From contig CBDDKF010000006.1 of NCBI GenBank assembly GCA_965230015.1, positions 124,001 to 188,000 on the forward strand: a stretch of DNA of 64,000 bases. The letters are read 5' to 3'. The position numbers were made by a program, and so were the translations under genes. Of the stretch, positions 8,189 to 20,316 are shown in pieces (the stretch's first letter is position 1; every line of letters begins with the position of its first letter). This DNA comes from JABSQH01 sp965230015 (GTDB taxonomy: Bacteria; Actinomycetota; Acidimicrobiia; Acidimicrobiales; Ilumatobacteraceae). Under the pieces are notes generated by a model. The model worked only from the letters and a program-made list of their open reading frames with translations, did not search any database and was not told where the DNA came from.

Positions 8189-8356
8189 GCCGGTGAGCGA
8201 ATGCGCCACCTGCGGGCCGTTTCCCTCACCGCAGACGACGACCGGCCATCACCGGTGAGCGAACGCGCCACCTGTGGGCCACCTCCCTCACCGCAAACGA
8301 CGACCCGCCACCACCGGTGAGCGAATGCGCCACCTGTGGGCCGTCTCGCTCACCGC
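8189..8356. repeat. Three palindromic repeat units (C, D, E), 61-bp period
   Basis: Units lie at 8189-8232, 8249-8294 and 8310-8356, each with left arm GGTGAGCGAA, a core GCGCCACCTG(T/C)GGGCC and a right arm ending CTCACCGCA. They fill most of the 287-bp divergent intergenic region between surface gene 6 and the BVMO-esterase gene. The spacers (15-17 bp) are related but not identical. Units A and B at 2846-2952 belong to the same family. Regularity resembles an iteron or REP array; there are no spacers of CRISPR size or diversity. Confidence 0.75.
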
Positions 8357-8449
8357 AACGGTCGGCTCGCCGGACTCGACGGGCTCGCCCGGACAACGGG
8401 CGACCTGGGAGACTGATGACAGAACGCGTCGAGGGACAAGGGGGTCGCA

Positions 8450-11020
<2,571 letters not shown>

Positions 11021-11078
11021 CGGTTGGCCCGTCGGCCGGCCGGGCGCGCACAACGTCGCAGGGGTCATCGCAAAGCGG

Positions 11079-12197
11079 TCATCGCAGTGGCGTGAAGAGT
11101 GCAACGAGCGTGCTCGCCTGGGCCGCACCGCCATCGCTGACCTCTTCACACCACAACGTGTACGTGACGGTCTCCCCCGCCCGGATGAAGAAGCGACGAA
11201 TGCCTGACAGCATCTCCTCGTCGTGGTTCGCCTCGGGCCCAGCTGTCAAGAAGCTGTAGCCGGATCCGCCAACGGGGATATCCAGGCCCCAACCCGGCGC
11301 ATCGGTGTCGACCTGGCAGCGGACGATCCCGCTGGCTGTGTGTCGCAGCCCCGTCGAGTAACTCGCCGTGACGTACCCGTCGACCGGTGCCGTCACCGCC
11401 GTGCTGACGACCGGTATGGGGGCGCCTCTCAGCTGTATCTGATTCAGCTGAGTGCCGCTCTCGACGAACGGTTGGGCCTCATCGAGTGCCGCAACGTCGT
11501 CTTCGTTCGCGGCGACGGCGGCTTCGACGCGGTCGAGTCGTGCGAGCACCTCGGTGTCGACGCCGTCGCCGTTTCCGGTTCCGGCTTCGAGTTCGTTGGT
11601 GCGGCGATCGAGTTCAGCGAGCCGCTGGTCGATCTCGGTGAGTGAACCAGACGTGTAGTACCCGACCACGTCGAGCACCACATCGACCCGACCCTTGAAG
11701 TTGTAGATCGTGATCGCCCCGTCCGGCGAGAGACGCACATCGACCTTGTTCGGCGTCGACGGGCCACCAGCGGTCACGTTGAGATTCGACAACAACGGCG
11801 GCTCGACCAGATCAGCCGGATACACCCGGATGTTCGACGCCGCCGTGGCACCCACCGCGGTGACGTTCAACGCCACACCGGTCGCATCACCGGGGATCGC
11901 CAATGCACCAACGCACTGGCCGTTGTCGCCACGCACCTGGACGGTGTGGGTGTCGCCCGGGCCCAGCGGGGTGTCGCGTTCGCCGATGTTGTTCGTTTCG
12001 CCGGGACGGGTGTCGACCAACCGACAGCCAGGGGTCGGTACATAGGTCGTGTCGCCGTCGCCCGGCGCAGCGTTGGCCGACCAGGTGGCGGCGCCGATCA
12101 CGGTGACCGCAACGGCGATGAATGCCCCGGTGAGCAACCAGATCGCGGCCCCCAGACGAGACGACAGAGATGAGTGATGGGGAGTGATTTCGTTCAT
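11079..12197 (-). CDS. Surface-array protein 7: constant domain, coiled-coil linker, type C C-domain
   Basis: About 372 residues from the ATG at 12197 (MNEITPHHSS). Signal anchor AAIWLLTGAFIAVAVTVIG, SANAAPGDGD, then a second version of the constant domain (YVPTPGCRLVDTRPGE to VLDVVGYY). Instead of collagen triplets there is a heptad-rich segment, EIDQRLAELDRRTNELEAG then VLARLDRVEAAVAANED. The type C C-domain (VTAPVDGYVTASYS to STLVALFTPLR) has a Cys in IVRCQVD and one in LWCEEV. It is a close duplicate of protein 8; homology extends about 60 bp into the 5' flank. The CATCGT box lies six bases before the ATG. Trimeric or dimeric display on the surface is inferred from the linker. Confidence 0.8.
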   Translation of the reverse strand: MNEITPHHSSLSSRLGAAIWLLTGAFIAVAVTVIGAATWSANAAPGDGDTTYVPTPGCRLVDTRPGETNNIGERDTPLGPGDTHTVQVRGDNGQCVGALAIPGDATGVALNVTAVGATAASNIRVYPADLVEPPLLSNLNVTAGGPSTPNKVDVRLSPDGAITIYNFKGRVDVVLDVVGYYTSGSLTEIDQRLAELDRRTNELEAGTGNGDGVDTEVLARLDRVEAAVAANEDDVAALDEAQPFVESGTQLNQIQLRGAPIPVVSTAVTAPVDGYVTASYSTGLRHTASGIVRCQVDTDAPGWGLDIPVGGSGYSFLTAGPEANHDEEMLSGIRRFFIRAGETVTYTLWCEEVSDGGAAQASTLVALFTPLR

Positions 12198-12296
12198 GCC
12201 TGCACGATGAACCACATCACCGCCGCAGTCCTGCAGAACCGCCCGAGATCTCCTGGAGACCATCTCGCCGTTCCTCTTCGGACACCATCTCGCCGG

Positions 12297-13385
12297 TCAC
12301 GGCACCGGGGTGAACAGCGCGGTGATCGTGGAGTAGAGGACCCCGCCGCCGTTGACGAACTCCTCGCACCAGAGGCCAAACGTGACCTCTTCGCCAGCGG
12401 AGATCTCCATCCGCCTCGACCCGGCGATCGAACCCTCGACGTCGGAGACGCTCGCGTCCCAGAACATGAAGCCGGATTCCTCGGGAATGTTCATCCCCCA
12501 GTCGAAGTCGTCGCGTTCGGGGCGACACGCAACGCTTCCGCCGTCGCTATGAAAGGCCGATGTCGAGAACGACACGGTGACGTGTCCATCGCTGGGCGCC
12601 GTCACCGGCACAGCAACAACTTCCTCCGGTCCATTACTGAGGGCGCCATAACTCTCGCTGTAGTTGCTGACCATGAACGACCGGGCGTCTTCGTTGGCCT
12701 CGATGGCGGTTTCCATGCGGTCGAGTCGGGCGAGCAGCTCGGTATCGACGCCATCGCCGTTTCCGGTTCCGGCTTCGAGTTCGTTGGTGCGGCGATCGAG
12801 TTCAGCAAGCCGCCGGTCGATCTCGGTGAGCGAACCCGAGGTGTAGTAGCCGACCACATCGAGCACCACATGCACTTGACCCTTGAAGTTGTAGACCGTG
12901 ATCGCCCCGTCGGGCGACAGACGCACATCGACCTTGTTCGGCGTCGACGGCCCACCAGCCGTCACGTTGAGATTCGACAACAACGGCGGCTCGTTGAGGT
13001 CAGCGGGATACACCCGAATGTTCGACGCCGCAGTGGCACCCACCGCGGTCACGTTCAACGCCACACCGGTCGCATCGTCGGGAATCGCCAACGCACCGAC
13101 ACACTGGCCGTTGTCGCCGCGCACCGCGACGGTGTGGGTGTCACCGGGCCCGAGCGGGGTATCGCGCGATCCAATGTTGTTCGTTTCGCCGGGCCGGGTG
13201 TCGACCAACCGACAACCCGGGGTTGGCACGTACGTCGTGTCAACGTCGCCTGGGGCCGCGTTGGCTGACCAGGTCGCTGCGCCGATCACGGTGACCGCAA
13301 CGGCGAGAAACGCCCCGGTGAGCAGCCACATCGCGGCGCCCAGACGAGACGAGAAGGTGGACGGATGGGGAGTGATTTCGTTCAT
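12297..13385 (-). CDS. Surface-array protein 8: constant domain, coiled-coil linker, type C C-domain
   Basis: About 362 residues from the ATG at 13385 (MNEITPHPST). The architecture is the same as protein 7: signal anchor AAMWLLTGAFLAVAVTVIG, constant domain, coiled coil EIDRRLAELDRRTNELEAG with LLARLDRMETAIEANED, and type C domain ending STITALFTPVP. The coiled-coil DNA is nearly identical to gene 7, while the C-domain has diverged strongly. The upstream 80 bp (13366-13447) match 12179-12260, so the duplication unit included the 5' flank. It precedes gene 7 by 99 bp, and the sulfotransferase-like gene lies upstream. Confidence 0.8.
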   Translation of the reverse strand: MNEITPHPSTFSSRLGAAMWLLTGAFLAVAVTVIGAATWSANAAPGDVDTTYVPTPGCRLVDTRPGETNNIGSRDTPLGPGDTHTVAVRGDNGQCVGALAIPDDATGVALNVTAVGATAASNIRVYPADLNEPPLLSNLNVTAGGPSTPNKVDVRLSPDGAITVYNFKGQVHVVLDVVGYYTSGSLTEIDRRLAELDRRTNELEAGTGNGDGVDTELLARLDRMETAIEANEDARSFMVSNYSESYGALSNGPEEVVAVPVTAPSDGHVTVSFSTSAFHSDGGSVACRPERDDFDWGMNIPEESGFMFWDASVSDVEGSIAGSRRMEISAGEEVTFGLWCEEFVNGGGVLYSTITALFTPVP

Positions 13386-13475
13386 GCCTGCACGATGAAC
13401 CACACCACCGCCCCAGTCCTGCAGACCGGCCCGAGATCTCCTGGAGAAGTGCGTTGGCAGGCGACAATCCGACGC

Positions 13476-14211
13476 TCAGGTCGACGGCGAGACGTCGCGC
13501 CGGAGACGAAACGCACGCAGCGCCTCGTAGAACCGCCGGTGGTGGGCGGCGAATCGGCGGACCCTCGTCGTGCGATTCGAGCCCGTGACGGTCGGGCGAG
13601 CTCGGCACGACAAACCCGGTGCTGGCAGATGCATCCTCGTGCCAGCGCGCCGTCCGCTCCCACGCTGCCGGCACGCCCGCCTCCCACCGCAGGGCGTCCG
13701 CGATGAACGGCAGGTCGACTCCGTCACAAAACGCACGCATCGTCGCCGCCGGGTGCGCGACAAGGTCGTCGGAGTCGATCACCACGGGCGGCGCCCCACC
13801 GGCCGCACGGACGGCCATGAACAGCTCATGCAGCGCCTCGACACCGGTGTCGAAGATGCGCATGTCGCCCTCCAGCGCCCACCACGACGCCGCGATCTCC
13901 TCAGGCCGCCGGATGAGAAACGCGTGACGGACCTCACGAAGAAACCGGTCGTCGGCGATCACCTTCTCGAGCACCGGTCGGTTGACCGTCTCTTTCACGA
14001 ACACCGGTTGCTCGGCCTCGTCCAACAGCCACGACATCAGCGACTCGGGAGTAGTGAACGTGCGCGCGCCGACCTCGATCGGGCCGATGAACACGAGGCC
14101 CTCGAGCGGCTCGTGCAGCGCACGCACGTCGCCTCGCTCGAGCATCGACCGGAAGAAGGCCGTGGAGCGCGAGCGGGGAGCACTCCACAGCACGATCACG
14201 GGCGACGACAT
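13476..14211 (-). CDS. Sulfotransferase-family protein, apparent frameshift near the 3' end
   Basis: The N-terminal region VIVLWSAPRSRSTAFFRSML carries the PAPS-type phosphate-binding loop seen in the actinobacterial sulfotransferase family, and WEAGVPAAWERTARWHED is a family block near residues 175-195. The reading frame starting at 14211 (or 14232) then loses similarity near ESHDEG. In the next frame HHRRFYEALRAFRL, the typical C-terminus, continues to a TGA at 13476. One indel at about 13555-13590 restores the gene; without it the frame runs on to 13240 and collides with surface gene 8. It could be a sequencing error or a true lesion. The sulfate donor and acceptor are not deducible. Confidence 0.65.
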
Positions 14212-14247
14212 CGCCGCCGATGATGATGCCATCGCGTGGTGAAGGCG

Positions 14248-15913
14248 TCAGTCGGCTGCCGCCGGGACCGCGGCCGAGGGCCAAACCCTCGAGGTAGTCG
14301 TGGATCGCCGAGACGACGACAGAACCCTCACCGACCGCCGACGCCACACGCTTGATCGAGCCGCTGCGGATGTCGCCGACGGCGAACACCCCCGGCACCG
14401 ACGTGGCGAACGGACTCGACGCACCGGTGACCACGAAGCCACGGTCGTCGACATCGATGTCATCGGGCAACCACTCGGTGTTCGGCACTGCGCCGATCAT
14501 CACGAACAGCGCACCGGTGTCGATACGCACGGATTCGCCGCTCTGGTTGTTGCGGATCGTGACGGCGTCGAGCCGATCGTCGCCGTGGAGCTCCACCACC
14601 TCGCTGTGGGTGAGCAACGTGATGTCGGGATCGGCGTCGATCCGCTGGGTCAGATAACTCGACATGGTTGCCGACAGCCCGTCGCCGCGCACCACCACAT
14701 AGGTCGTGCCGGCGCTGCGCGACAAGAACATCGCGGCCTGGCCGGCAGAGTTCCCACCGCCGACGATCACTGCACCCGCACCGCGCGTGAACCGCGCCTC
14801 GAGTTCGGTGGCGGCGTAGTACACGCCCGCGCCCTCGAGGTCTTCCAAACGCTCGAGCGGGAGACGCCGATACGTCACGCCGCAGGCCAACACGACTGCC
14901 CGACCGCGCACGCAGGTGCCATCGGCCAATGCGACCTCGAATCGATCGGGGAACGAGCGAAGGGCAACGGCACGATGCGGCACCGCGAAGCGGGCGCCGA
15001 ACTTCACGGCCTGGATACCACCTTGAAAGGCCAGCTCGGCTCCCGACACGCCCGTGGAGAACCCCAGGTAGTTCTCGATACGCGACGACGTTCCCGCTTG
15101 GCCGCCGAGTGCGGTGTCTTCGATCACCAGCGTCGACAGCCCCTCCGACGCGGCGTACACACCCGCAGCGAGCCCGCCGGGGCCGGCACCGACCACGATC
15201 ACGTCGAACACATCGCCGTCGCTCACCGACAGGTCGATGCCAACGGCACGGGCCAGATCGAGTGTCGACGGCGCGACCAATGCCCGCGAGCGCCCGACGA
15301 CCACCACCGGACCCTCCGACAGCGCCTCGAGCTCGAGGCCGCACGAGGCGAGCACCTCATGTGCGGCAGTTCGATCGCTGGCATCGACGAATCGGTGGCC
15401 GATGCGGTTGCGCGACACGAACTCGAGCAGCGCAACCGTGGCGCCCTCGGCTTCGCGCCCCACGATCACCAGGCCGCCCTCGCCCCATTCGATGATCAGC
15501 CGACGACGGGCGGCGAACGAGGCGACGATCACGTCGGCGACCTCCGGCACCATCGCCACGAGTTCGAGCAGCCGCTGTTGCGGCACCACGATCGCATCCG
15601 TCGGCTCGCACGCCACCGCGGCAAGAAACGTCCCTTGGCCCATCAACATGCCGAGGTCGCCGACGAAGTTCCCCGCTTCGATGGTGACCACCACGTGATC
15701 GTCGGACCGATCGATGATGTCAACCGACCCCTCGACGATCAGGTGGAAGTCGTACCCGGGGGCGTCCACGTCGAACAACACGTCGCCCGGCTCTAAGCGA
15801 CGCTCGTACCCGGCGCGGCGGAGCGTGTCGACGGTGCGGTCGTCGAGTTGCGGCCAGGCGATCTCCTCGAGCGCGCTGCGCGGCGTGGACGAACGGCGGC
15901 TGGGCGCACTCAT
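14248..15913 (-). CDS. cNMP-binding domain fused to thioredoxin-reductase-like flavoprotein
   Basis: Residues 20-140 form a cyclic-nucleotide-binding (CAP_ED) domain (GDVLFDVDAPGYDFHLIVEG...). Residues 240-550 form a TrxR-like FAD/NAD(P) oxidoreductase: VGAGPGGLAAGVYAA, ENYLGFSTGVSGAEL, VGGGNSAGQAAMFL and FAVGDIRSGSIKRVASA. The redox CxxC of true thioredoxin reductase is missing; the site reads GVYYAATELEA. The likely start is the ATG at 15913. The family usually ends soon after HDYLEG. Here the frame continues into the next gene to 13934, whereas a one-base shift near 14265-14300 gives VPAAAD and a stop at 14248, 16 bp before the sulfotransferase. Probably a soluble redox enzyme gated by a nucleotide. 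Confidence 0.75.
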
Positions 15914-16016
15914 CGCGCAACTCTCGACCACCCCTCGCCGTCCGTCAAGCCGGACGAGTGCCTCCCCAGCGGATCATCGACCGCCGATGTGACACCGTCT
16001 CGGTAGGTTCGGTGGG

Positions 16017-19000
16017 GTGGCGCTGCGCTCGCGACATCGACCGCCATTCGTGGCGCAAGGAACGTGGCGCAGCGGCGCGTTGCACGTGTGGGGCTGGAAC
16101 GGCACCGATACCGCGTCGATCGCCTGGTTCTACTCCGACTTCCGTCAGCGATCGGGCGACGGCACCCGCATCGGCTGGCACGATTCACCGCTGTCATACG
16201 GCCCGATCGGCCGGCTGACGCTGTCTGAGCACGGCATCGCCGCCCCGGTGTCGACCGTGGAACTGCCCCCGCTGGGCGCGGCGGTCTGGCTGAGCGAGGT
16301 CCCCGCCGGCGATGCGCTGTCCGACACGCTCGCCTGGTTCGCCCGGTTGAGCGAACTCGCCCGGGCAACCGTCGATCGGCGTCGCCTCAGCGTCGCAGTG
16401 GTCGACGAAGGACCGTTCACGGCGGCTCGCTGGGTGCCGATCGTCGACGACACCACCACCGACCTGCTCGCCGGCTTCGATGCGTCGATGCCGCCGCTGT
16501 GTGCGCTCAGCGACGCTGTCGACGCCACCACGATCCACGCCCAGATGGTCGACGGCCTCGCCCGCGGTCTCCTGCACCAGACCGGCTGGAAGCCCGACCT
16601 CGGCCGCAAGCGCAGCGCCGACGCACAGGCGACGCGCGCTGTGTTTAACGCGTTGGCCGGTGCCGATCACGTGATCCGCACCGGCACCGACGAGTACCAC
16701 GATGCGCTCGGCCAACTGCGCGTCGACCTCGATCGATATCACCGGCGGCTGTCGGGCGAGCCGGCGATCGTCACGCGCGTCCGCCTCGACGTGCCGGGCG
16801 ACCCGAACGAGCCGTGGGAGGTGCGGCTCGAACTCGTCGACGAGTCCGACTCCACGCGCTGGTGCACGGCCAACGACGTGTGGGAACGCAACGCCACGGC
16901 GCTCGACGTGGCCCGCAAGCCCGAGCACCTCGACACGCTCGTCGGCCACCTCAACGACGCCGTCATTGCGATCGCCCCGGCCATCCCCGGCCTCGCCGAC
17001 CTGGCGCTCGAACACGAACCCGTGGGCGTCGAACTCGACGTCGACGAAGTCGAAGACTTCCTCGACGAAGCGCCCGCCGTGCTCCACCGCATGGGCATCG
17101 AGCTGCTCGGCCCCGAGCGCCTTGTGCGCGAGCGGCCCCGGGTGGCGGGCACCGCCACACCGGCACCGATCGACGACCGCAAACACGGTCTTGGCCGCGA
17201 GGCGCTCGTGGAGTGGTCGGTGGTGATCGACAACACACCGATCTCCGACACCGAACTGGCCCGAGCCACCGAGGCCGGTGCCCGCTTGTTGCACACCGGC
17301 GATCGCTGGGTGCGCATCGACCCCGACCAACTCCGCCGTCACCGCGAACGACAGCTCGAGTTGATCCACGACCACTCCGAGGTCGGTCCGATCGAGCTGC
17401 TGTCGCTGGCCAACGGCGACGACGCCGATGCCGACCGGGCGATGATCCTGCACCGCACCGACAGCGACACAACGCCCCCCGCCGACTCCACCGGGGCCGA
17501 CGCAGGCGCGCGCATCGACCACGACCTACGCGATTGGGTCGAAGAACTCCTCGCTGGGCTTCCCGACGACCAGCTGGAAGAGGCCACCGAGCCGGCCGGG
17601 TTCCGCGGCGAACTGCGCCACTACCAACGCCGCGGCCTCACCTGGATGCGGCGCCTGTCCGAACTCGGCTTGGGCGGCTGCCTCGCCGACGACATGGGCT
17701 TGGGCAAGACCGCAACGACATTGGCCCACCTCGCCGACCGGCCCGGACCCCACCTGGTGGTGTGTCCGCTGTCGGTGGTGCGCAACTGGAGCACTGAGGC
17801 CGAGCGGTTCGCACCCGAGCTCGACGTGCGCATCCACCACGGCAGCAACCGGCGGCGCAACGGCGATCACGACGAGCTGTTCACTACCGACCCGACGAAC
17901 GAACTCGTGGTGACCACCTACGGGCTCCTTCCTCGCGACCTCGAACACCTCGCGGCGATCGACTGGACCACCGTGGTGCTCGACGAAGCGCAGATGGTGA
18001 AGAACCCACACACCAAGGCAGCCAAGGCGGTGCGTCAGCTGCGAGCCACGCAGAAACTGGCGCTCACCGGCACCCCGGTCGAGAACCGCCTCAGCGAGCT
18101 GTGGGCGATCCTCGACGCCGTCAACCCCGGCATGCTCGGCTCGCTCGACGGATTCCGTCGGAAGTACGCCGGGCCCATCGAGCGGTCGCGCGATCTCGAC
18201 GTGGCGGGTCGCCTGCGGCGGATCACCGACCCGTTCGTGTTGCGCCGCACCAAAGCCGACAAGCGTCTGCTCCCCGACCTGCCCGACAAGCTCGAACAGA
18301 TCGCCTACGCCAAGCTGACCAAAGAGCAGGCCACGATGTACCAACAGGTCGTCGACCAGCTGCTCGACGAGGCGAAAGACCTCGACGGGATGCAGCGGCG
18401 TGGCGTAGTGCTGCGGGCGCTCACCCGGCTGAAGCAGATCTGCAACCACCCTGCGCACGCACTGGGGGATGGCTCTCGCCTCGCCGGCCGCTCGGGCAAG
18501 CTCAACCGGTTCGACGAGTTGCTCACCGACATCTTCGACGCCGACGAACAGGCGTTGGTGTTCACCCAGTTCCGTCAGATGGGCGACCTGCTCGTGCGTC
18601 ATCTCGCCGAGCAGCACGAGATGAGCGTGCCGTTCCTCCACGGCGGCGTCAGCCGCACTGCGCGCGACCGTATGGTCGACGACTTCCAGGCCGGCACCGC
18701 GAGCCCGCTGCTGATCGTGTCGCTCAAGGCGGGCGGCACGGGGCTGAACCTCACCGCCGCCAGCCAGGTCGTGCACTACGACCGTTGGTGGAATCCGGCG
18801 GTGGAAGATCAGGCCACCGACCGCGCATGGCGGATCGGGCAGGAGCGGCTGGTGAACGTGCACAAGATGGTGTGCGAAGGCACCGTCGAGGAACGCATCG
18901 GCAAGATCATCGACGAGAAGCGCGCGCTGGCCGACGCCGTGGTCGGCACGTCCGAGGCGTGGGTGTCCGAGCTCGACAACGACGAGCTGGCCGAGCTGGT

Positions 19001-19022
19001 CACACTGGACGACGCACGATGA
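16017..19022 (+). CDS. SNF2-family DEAD-like helicase/translocase
   Basis: 1001 residues from a GTG start. The N-terminal half is a bacterial SNF2-associated region (about 1-500) with HVWGWNGTD near the start. The ATPase core begins at RHYQRRGLTWMRRL. Motif I is DMGLGKT (about 559), motif II LDEAQ (about 655), motif III LALTGTP; the C-terminal helicase lobe has LVFTQFRQMGDLL, the GGTGLNLTAAS block and the arginine-finger motif QATDRAWRIGQ. It moves on duplex DNA using ATP and is usually linked to repair or chromosome maintenance. It is translationally coupled to the SWIM-domain gene at 19019 (ATGA overlap), a pairing seen across actinobacteria. It is divergent from the cNMP flavoprotein. Confidence 0.93.
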   Translation: MALRSRHRPPFVAQGTWRSGALHVWGWNGTDTASIAWFYSDFRQRSGDGTRIGWHDSPLSYGPIGRLTLSEHGIAAPVSTVELPPLGAAVWLSEVPAGDALSDTLAWFARLSELARATVDRRRLSVAVVDEGPFTAARWVPIVDDTTTDLLAGFDASMPPLCALSDAVDATTIHAQMVDGLARGLLHQTGWKPDLGRKRSADAQATRAVFNALAGADHVIRTGTDEYHDALGQLRVDLDRYHRRLSGEPAIVTRVRLDVPGDPNEPWEVRLELVDESDSTRWCTANDVWERNATALDVARKPEHLDTLVGHLNDAVIAIAPAIPGLADLALEHEPVGVELDVDEVEDFLDEAPAVLHRMGIELLGPERLVRERPRVAGTATPAPIDDRKHGLGREALVEWSVVIDNTPISDTELARATEAGARLLHTGDRWVRIDPDQLRRHRERQLELIHDHSEVGPIELLSLANGDDADADRAMILHRTDSDTTPPADSTGADAGARIDHDLRDWVEELLAGLPDDQLEEATEPAGFRGELRHYQRRGLTWMRRLSELGLGGCLADDMGLGKTATTLAHLADRPGPHLVVCPLSVVRNWSTEAERFAPELDVRIHHGSNRRRNGDHDELFTTDPTNELVVTTYGLLPRDLEHLAAIDWTTVVLDEAQMVKNPHTKAAKAVRQLRATQKLALTGTPVENRLSELWAILDAVNPGMLGSLDGFRRKYAGPIERSRDLDVAGRLRRITDPFVLRRTKADKRLLPDLPDKLEQIAYAKLTKEQATMYQQVVDQLLDEAKDLDGMQRRGVVLRALTRLKQICNHPAHALGDGSRLAGRSGKLNRFDELLTDIFDADEQALVFTQFRQMGDLLVRHLAEQHEMSVPFLHGGVSRTARDRMVDDFQAGTASPLLIVSLKAGGTGLNLTAASQVVHYDRWWNPAVEDQATDRAWRIGQERLVNVHKMVCEGTVEERIGKIIDEKRALADAVVGTSEAWVSELDNDELAELVTLDDAR

Positions 19023-19717
19023 GTGCACCGCGCAAGCCCTACGGCACCACCCACCCGGGACGGCTGCCATCCACGGTGATCAAGGTGCTCGCCGCCGAAC
19101 TCTCCGACCCCGAACGACTGCGACGCGGCAAGCGCTACGCCAAACAAGACGCCGTCACCGACATCGACATCGCGCCCGGCATCGTCACCTGCGAGATCCT
19201 CGGTTCACGGTCGACGCCATACGTGGTCACGTTGCAGGTCACGCCCGGCGACGGCATGCCGGTCGCCCGCGACCTGCTCACCCGGTGCTCGTGTCCCGAC
19301 GACGACTACGACTCGGTGTGCAAGCACATCGTGGCCGCGATGTTCGTGCTCGCCGACGAGTTCCTCGTGGAGCCGCAGCTGCTCGACATCTGGCGCAAAC
19401 ACCCCCACGCCCCCGACGTCGGCGACACCGACGACGACACCTTCCGCCCCACACCAGAGCGCGACCCCGCGCCTCGCCGCCGGCACCTCCAAGTGGTCCG
19501 CGGTGCACCCCACGACGATCCGCCTGAAGAACCCGTTGTCGACGAACCGGTCGATCGCCTGGCCGACACGTTGGCACTGCGCGATCCCGCCGCGTTGCCG
19601 TCGAGCGACGACATCGCTGCGCTCAGCGAGCCAACCCACGTGGCGCCGCCGCGCAACGACCTCGCCGCCGACGCACTCGCCGAAGCGATGCGCTACCTCT
19701 CGATCGACTGGGACTGA
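19019..19717 (+). CDS. SWIM zinc-finger protein, partner of the SNF2 helicase
   Basis: 232 residues. The ATG overlaps the helicase stop codon (ATGA). The SWIM motif CSCPDDDYDSVCKHI (CxCx-n-CxH, about residues 91-105) binds zinc and is used for DNA or protein contacts. The N-terminal part (RLRRGKRYAKQDAVTDIDI) is the conserved lead-in found in these partners. The C-terminal 100 residues are Pro/Asp-rich and probably disordered. Coupling and family precedent suggest it guides or regulates the SNF2 translocase; the biochemical role is inferred. Confidence 0.88.
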   Translation: MSAPRKPYGTTHPGRLPSTVIKVLAAELSDPERLRRGKRYAKQDAVTDIDIAPGIVTCEILGSRSTPYVVTLQVTPGDGMPVARDLLTRCSCPDDDYDSVCKHIVAAMFVLADEFLVEPQLLDIWRKHPHAPDVGDTDDDTFRPTPERDPAPRRRHLQVVRGAPHDDPPEEPVVDEPVDRLADTLALRDPAALPSSDDIAALSEPTHVAPPRNDLAADALAEAMRYLSIDWD

Positions 19718-19719
19718 CG

Positions 19720-20262
19720 GTGCCGACACGCTGCGTCGCGTTGCTGCGGGGAATCAACGTCGGCGGCAAGAACCTGATCTCGATGGCGGAGCTGCGGGCC
19801 ATGTTCGAGGCCGAGGGCTACGACGACGTGCAGACCTACATCCAGTCCGGCAACGTCGTGTTCCAGACCGATGCGCAACTGGGCTCACTCGAGCGAGCGA
19901 TCGAGGAAGCGCTCGTTGCGCAGCTCGACACCGCAGTAAAGGTGGTCGTTCGGTCACACCGCCAGATGCGCGGCGTCGTGGCGAACGCGCCCGACGGGTT
20001 CGGAGCGGATCGCGATCGATACCTCTCCGATGTCGTGTTCCTGCGCAAGAGCTTGACCCCCAAGCGAGCTCTTGCGGCGGTCGCGCTACGCGACGGCGTC
20101 GATCAGGTCTGGCCCGGGACTGGCGTGCTCTACTTCGCCCGACTCGCCGAACGTCGATCGCAGAGCCGGCTCAGCAGGCTGGCGTCGACGCCGGAGTATC
20201 AGCACATGACCATCCGCAATTGGGCGACGACCACAAAGCTGCTGGAACTCCTCGAAGCCTGA
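19720..20262 (+). CDS. DUF1697 family protein
   Basis: 180 residues from a GTG two bases after the SWIM gene stop. RCVALLRGINVGGKNLISMA and TYIQSGNVVF are the signature blocks of DUF1697, a small soluble alpha/beta family of unknown function found widely in bacteria. Length is normal and the frame is intact. It may be the third gene of the SNF2-SWIM transcript because of the tight spacing, but a functional link is not established. Confidence 0.87.
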   Translation: MPTRCVALLRGINVGGKNLISMAELRAMFEAEGYDDVQTYIQSGNVVFQTDAQLGSLERAIEEALVAQLDTAVKVVVRSHRQMRGVVANAPDGFGADRDRYLSDVVFLRKSLTPKRALAAVALRDGVDQVWPGTGVLYFARLAERRSQSRLSRLASTPEYQHMTIRNWATTTKLLELLEA

Positions 20263-20316
20263 GCACAGAGCAGTCGTAGCTCTACGACGTCGGCAGCGCC
20301 GAAATACGATCGCGAT

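Noticed and set aside
8189..8356. CRISPR array
   Set aside because: The repeats are imperfect palindromes with 15-17 bp related spacers, and no cas genes are present.
13240..13475. Extended C-terminus of the sulfotransferase
   Set aside because: Family similarity continues in another frame ending at 13476; the extension overlaps the 5' end of surface gene 8.
13934..14247. Read-through C-terminus of the cNMP flavoprotein
   Set aside because: The extension is Arg-rich, unlike the family, and overlaps the sulfotransferase gene.
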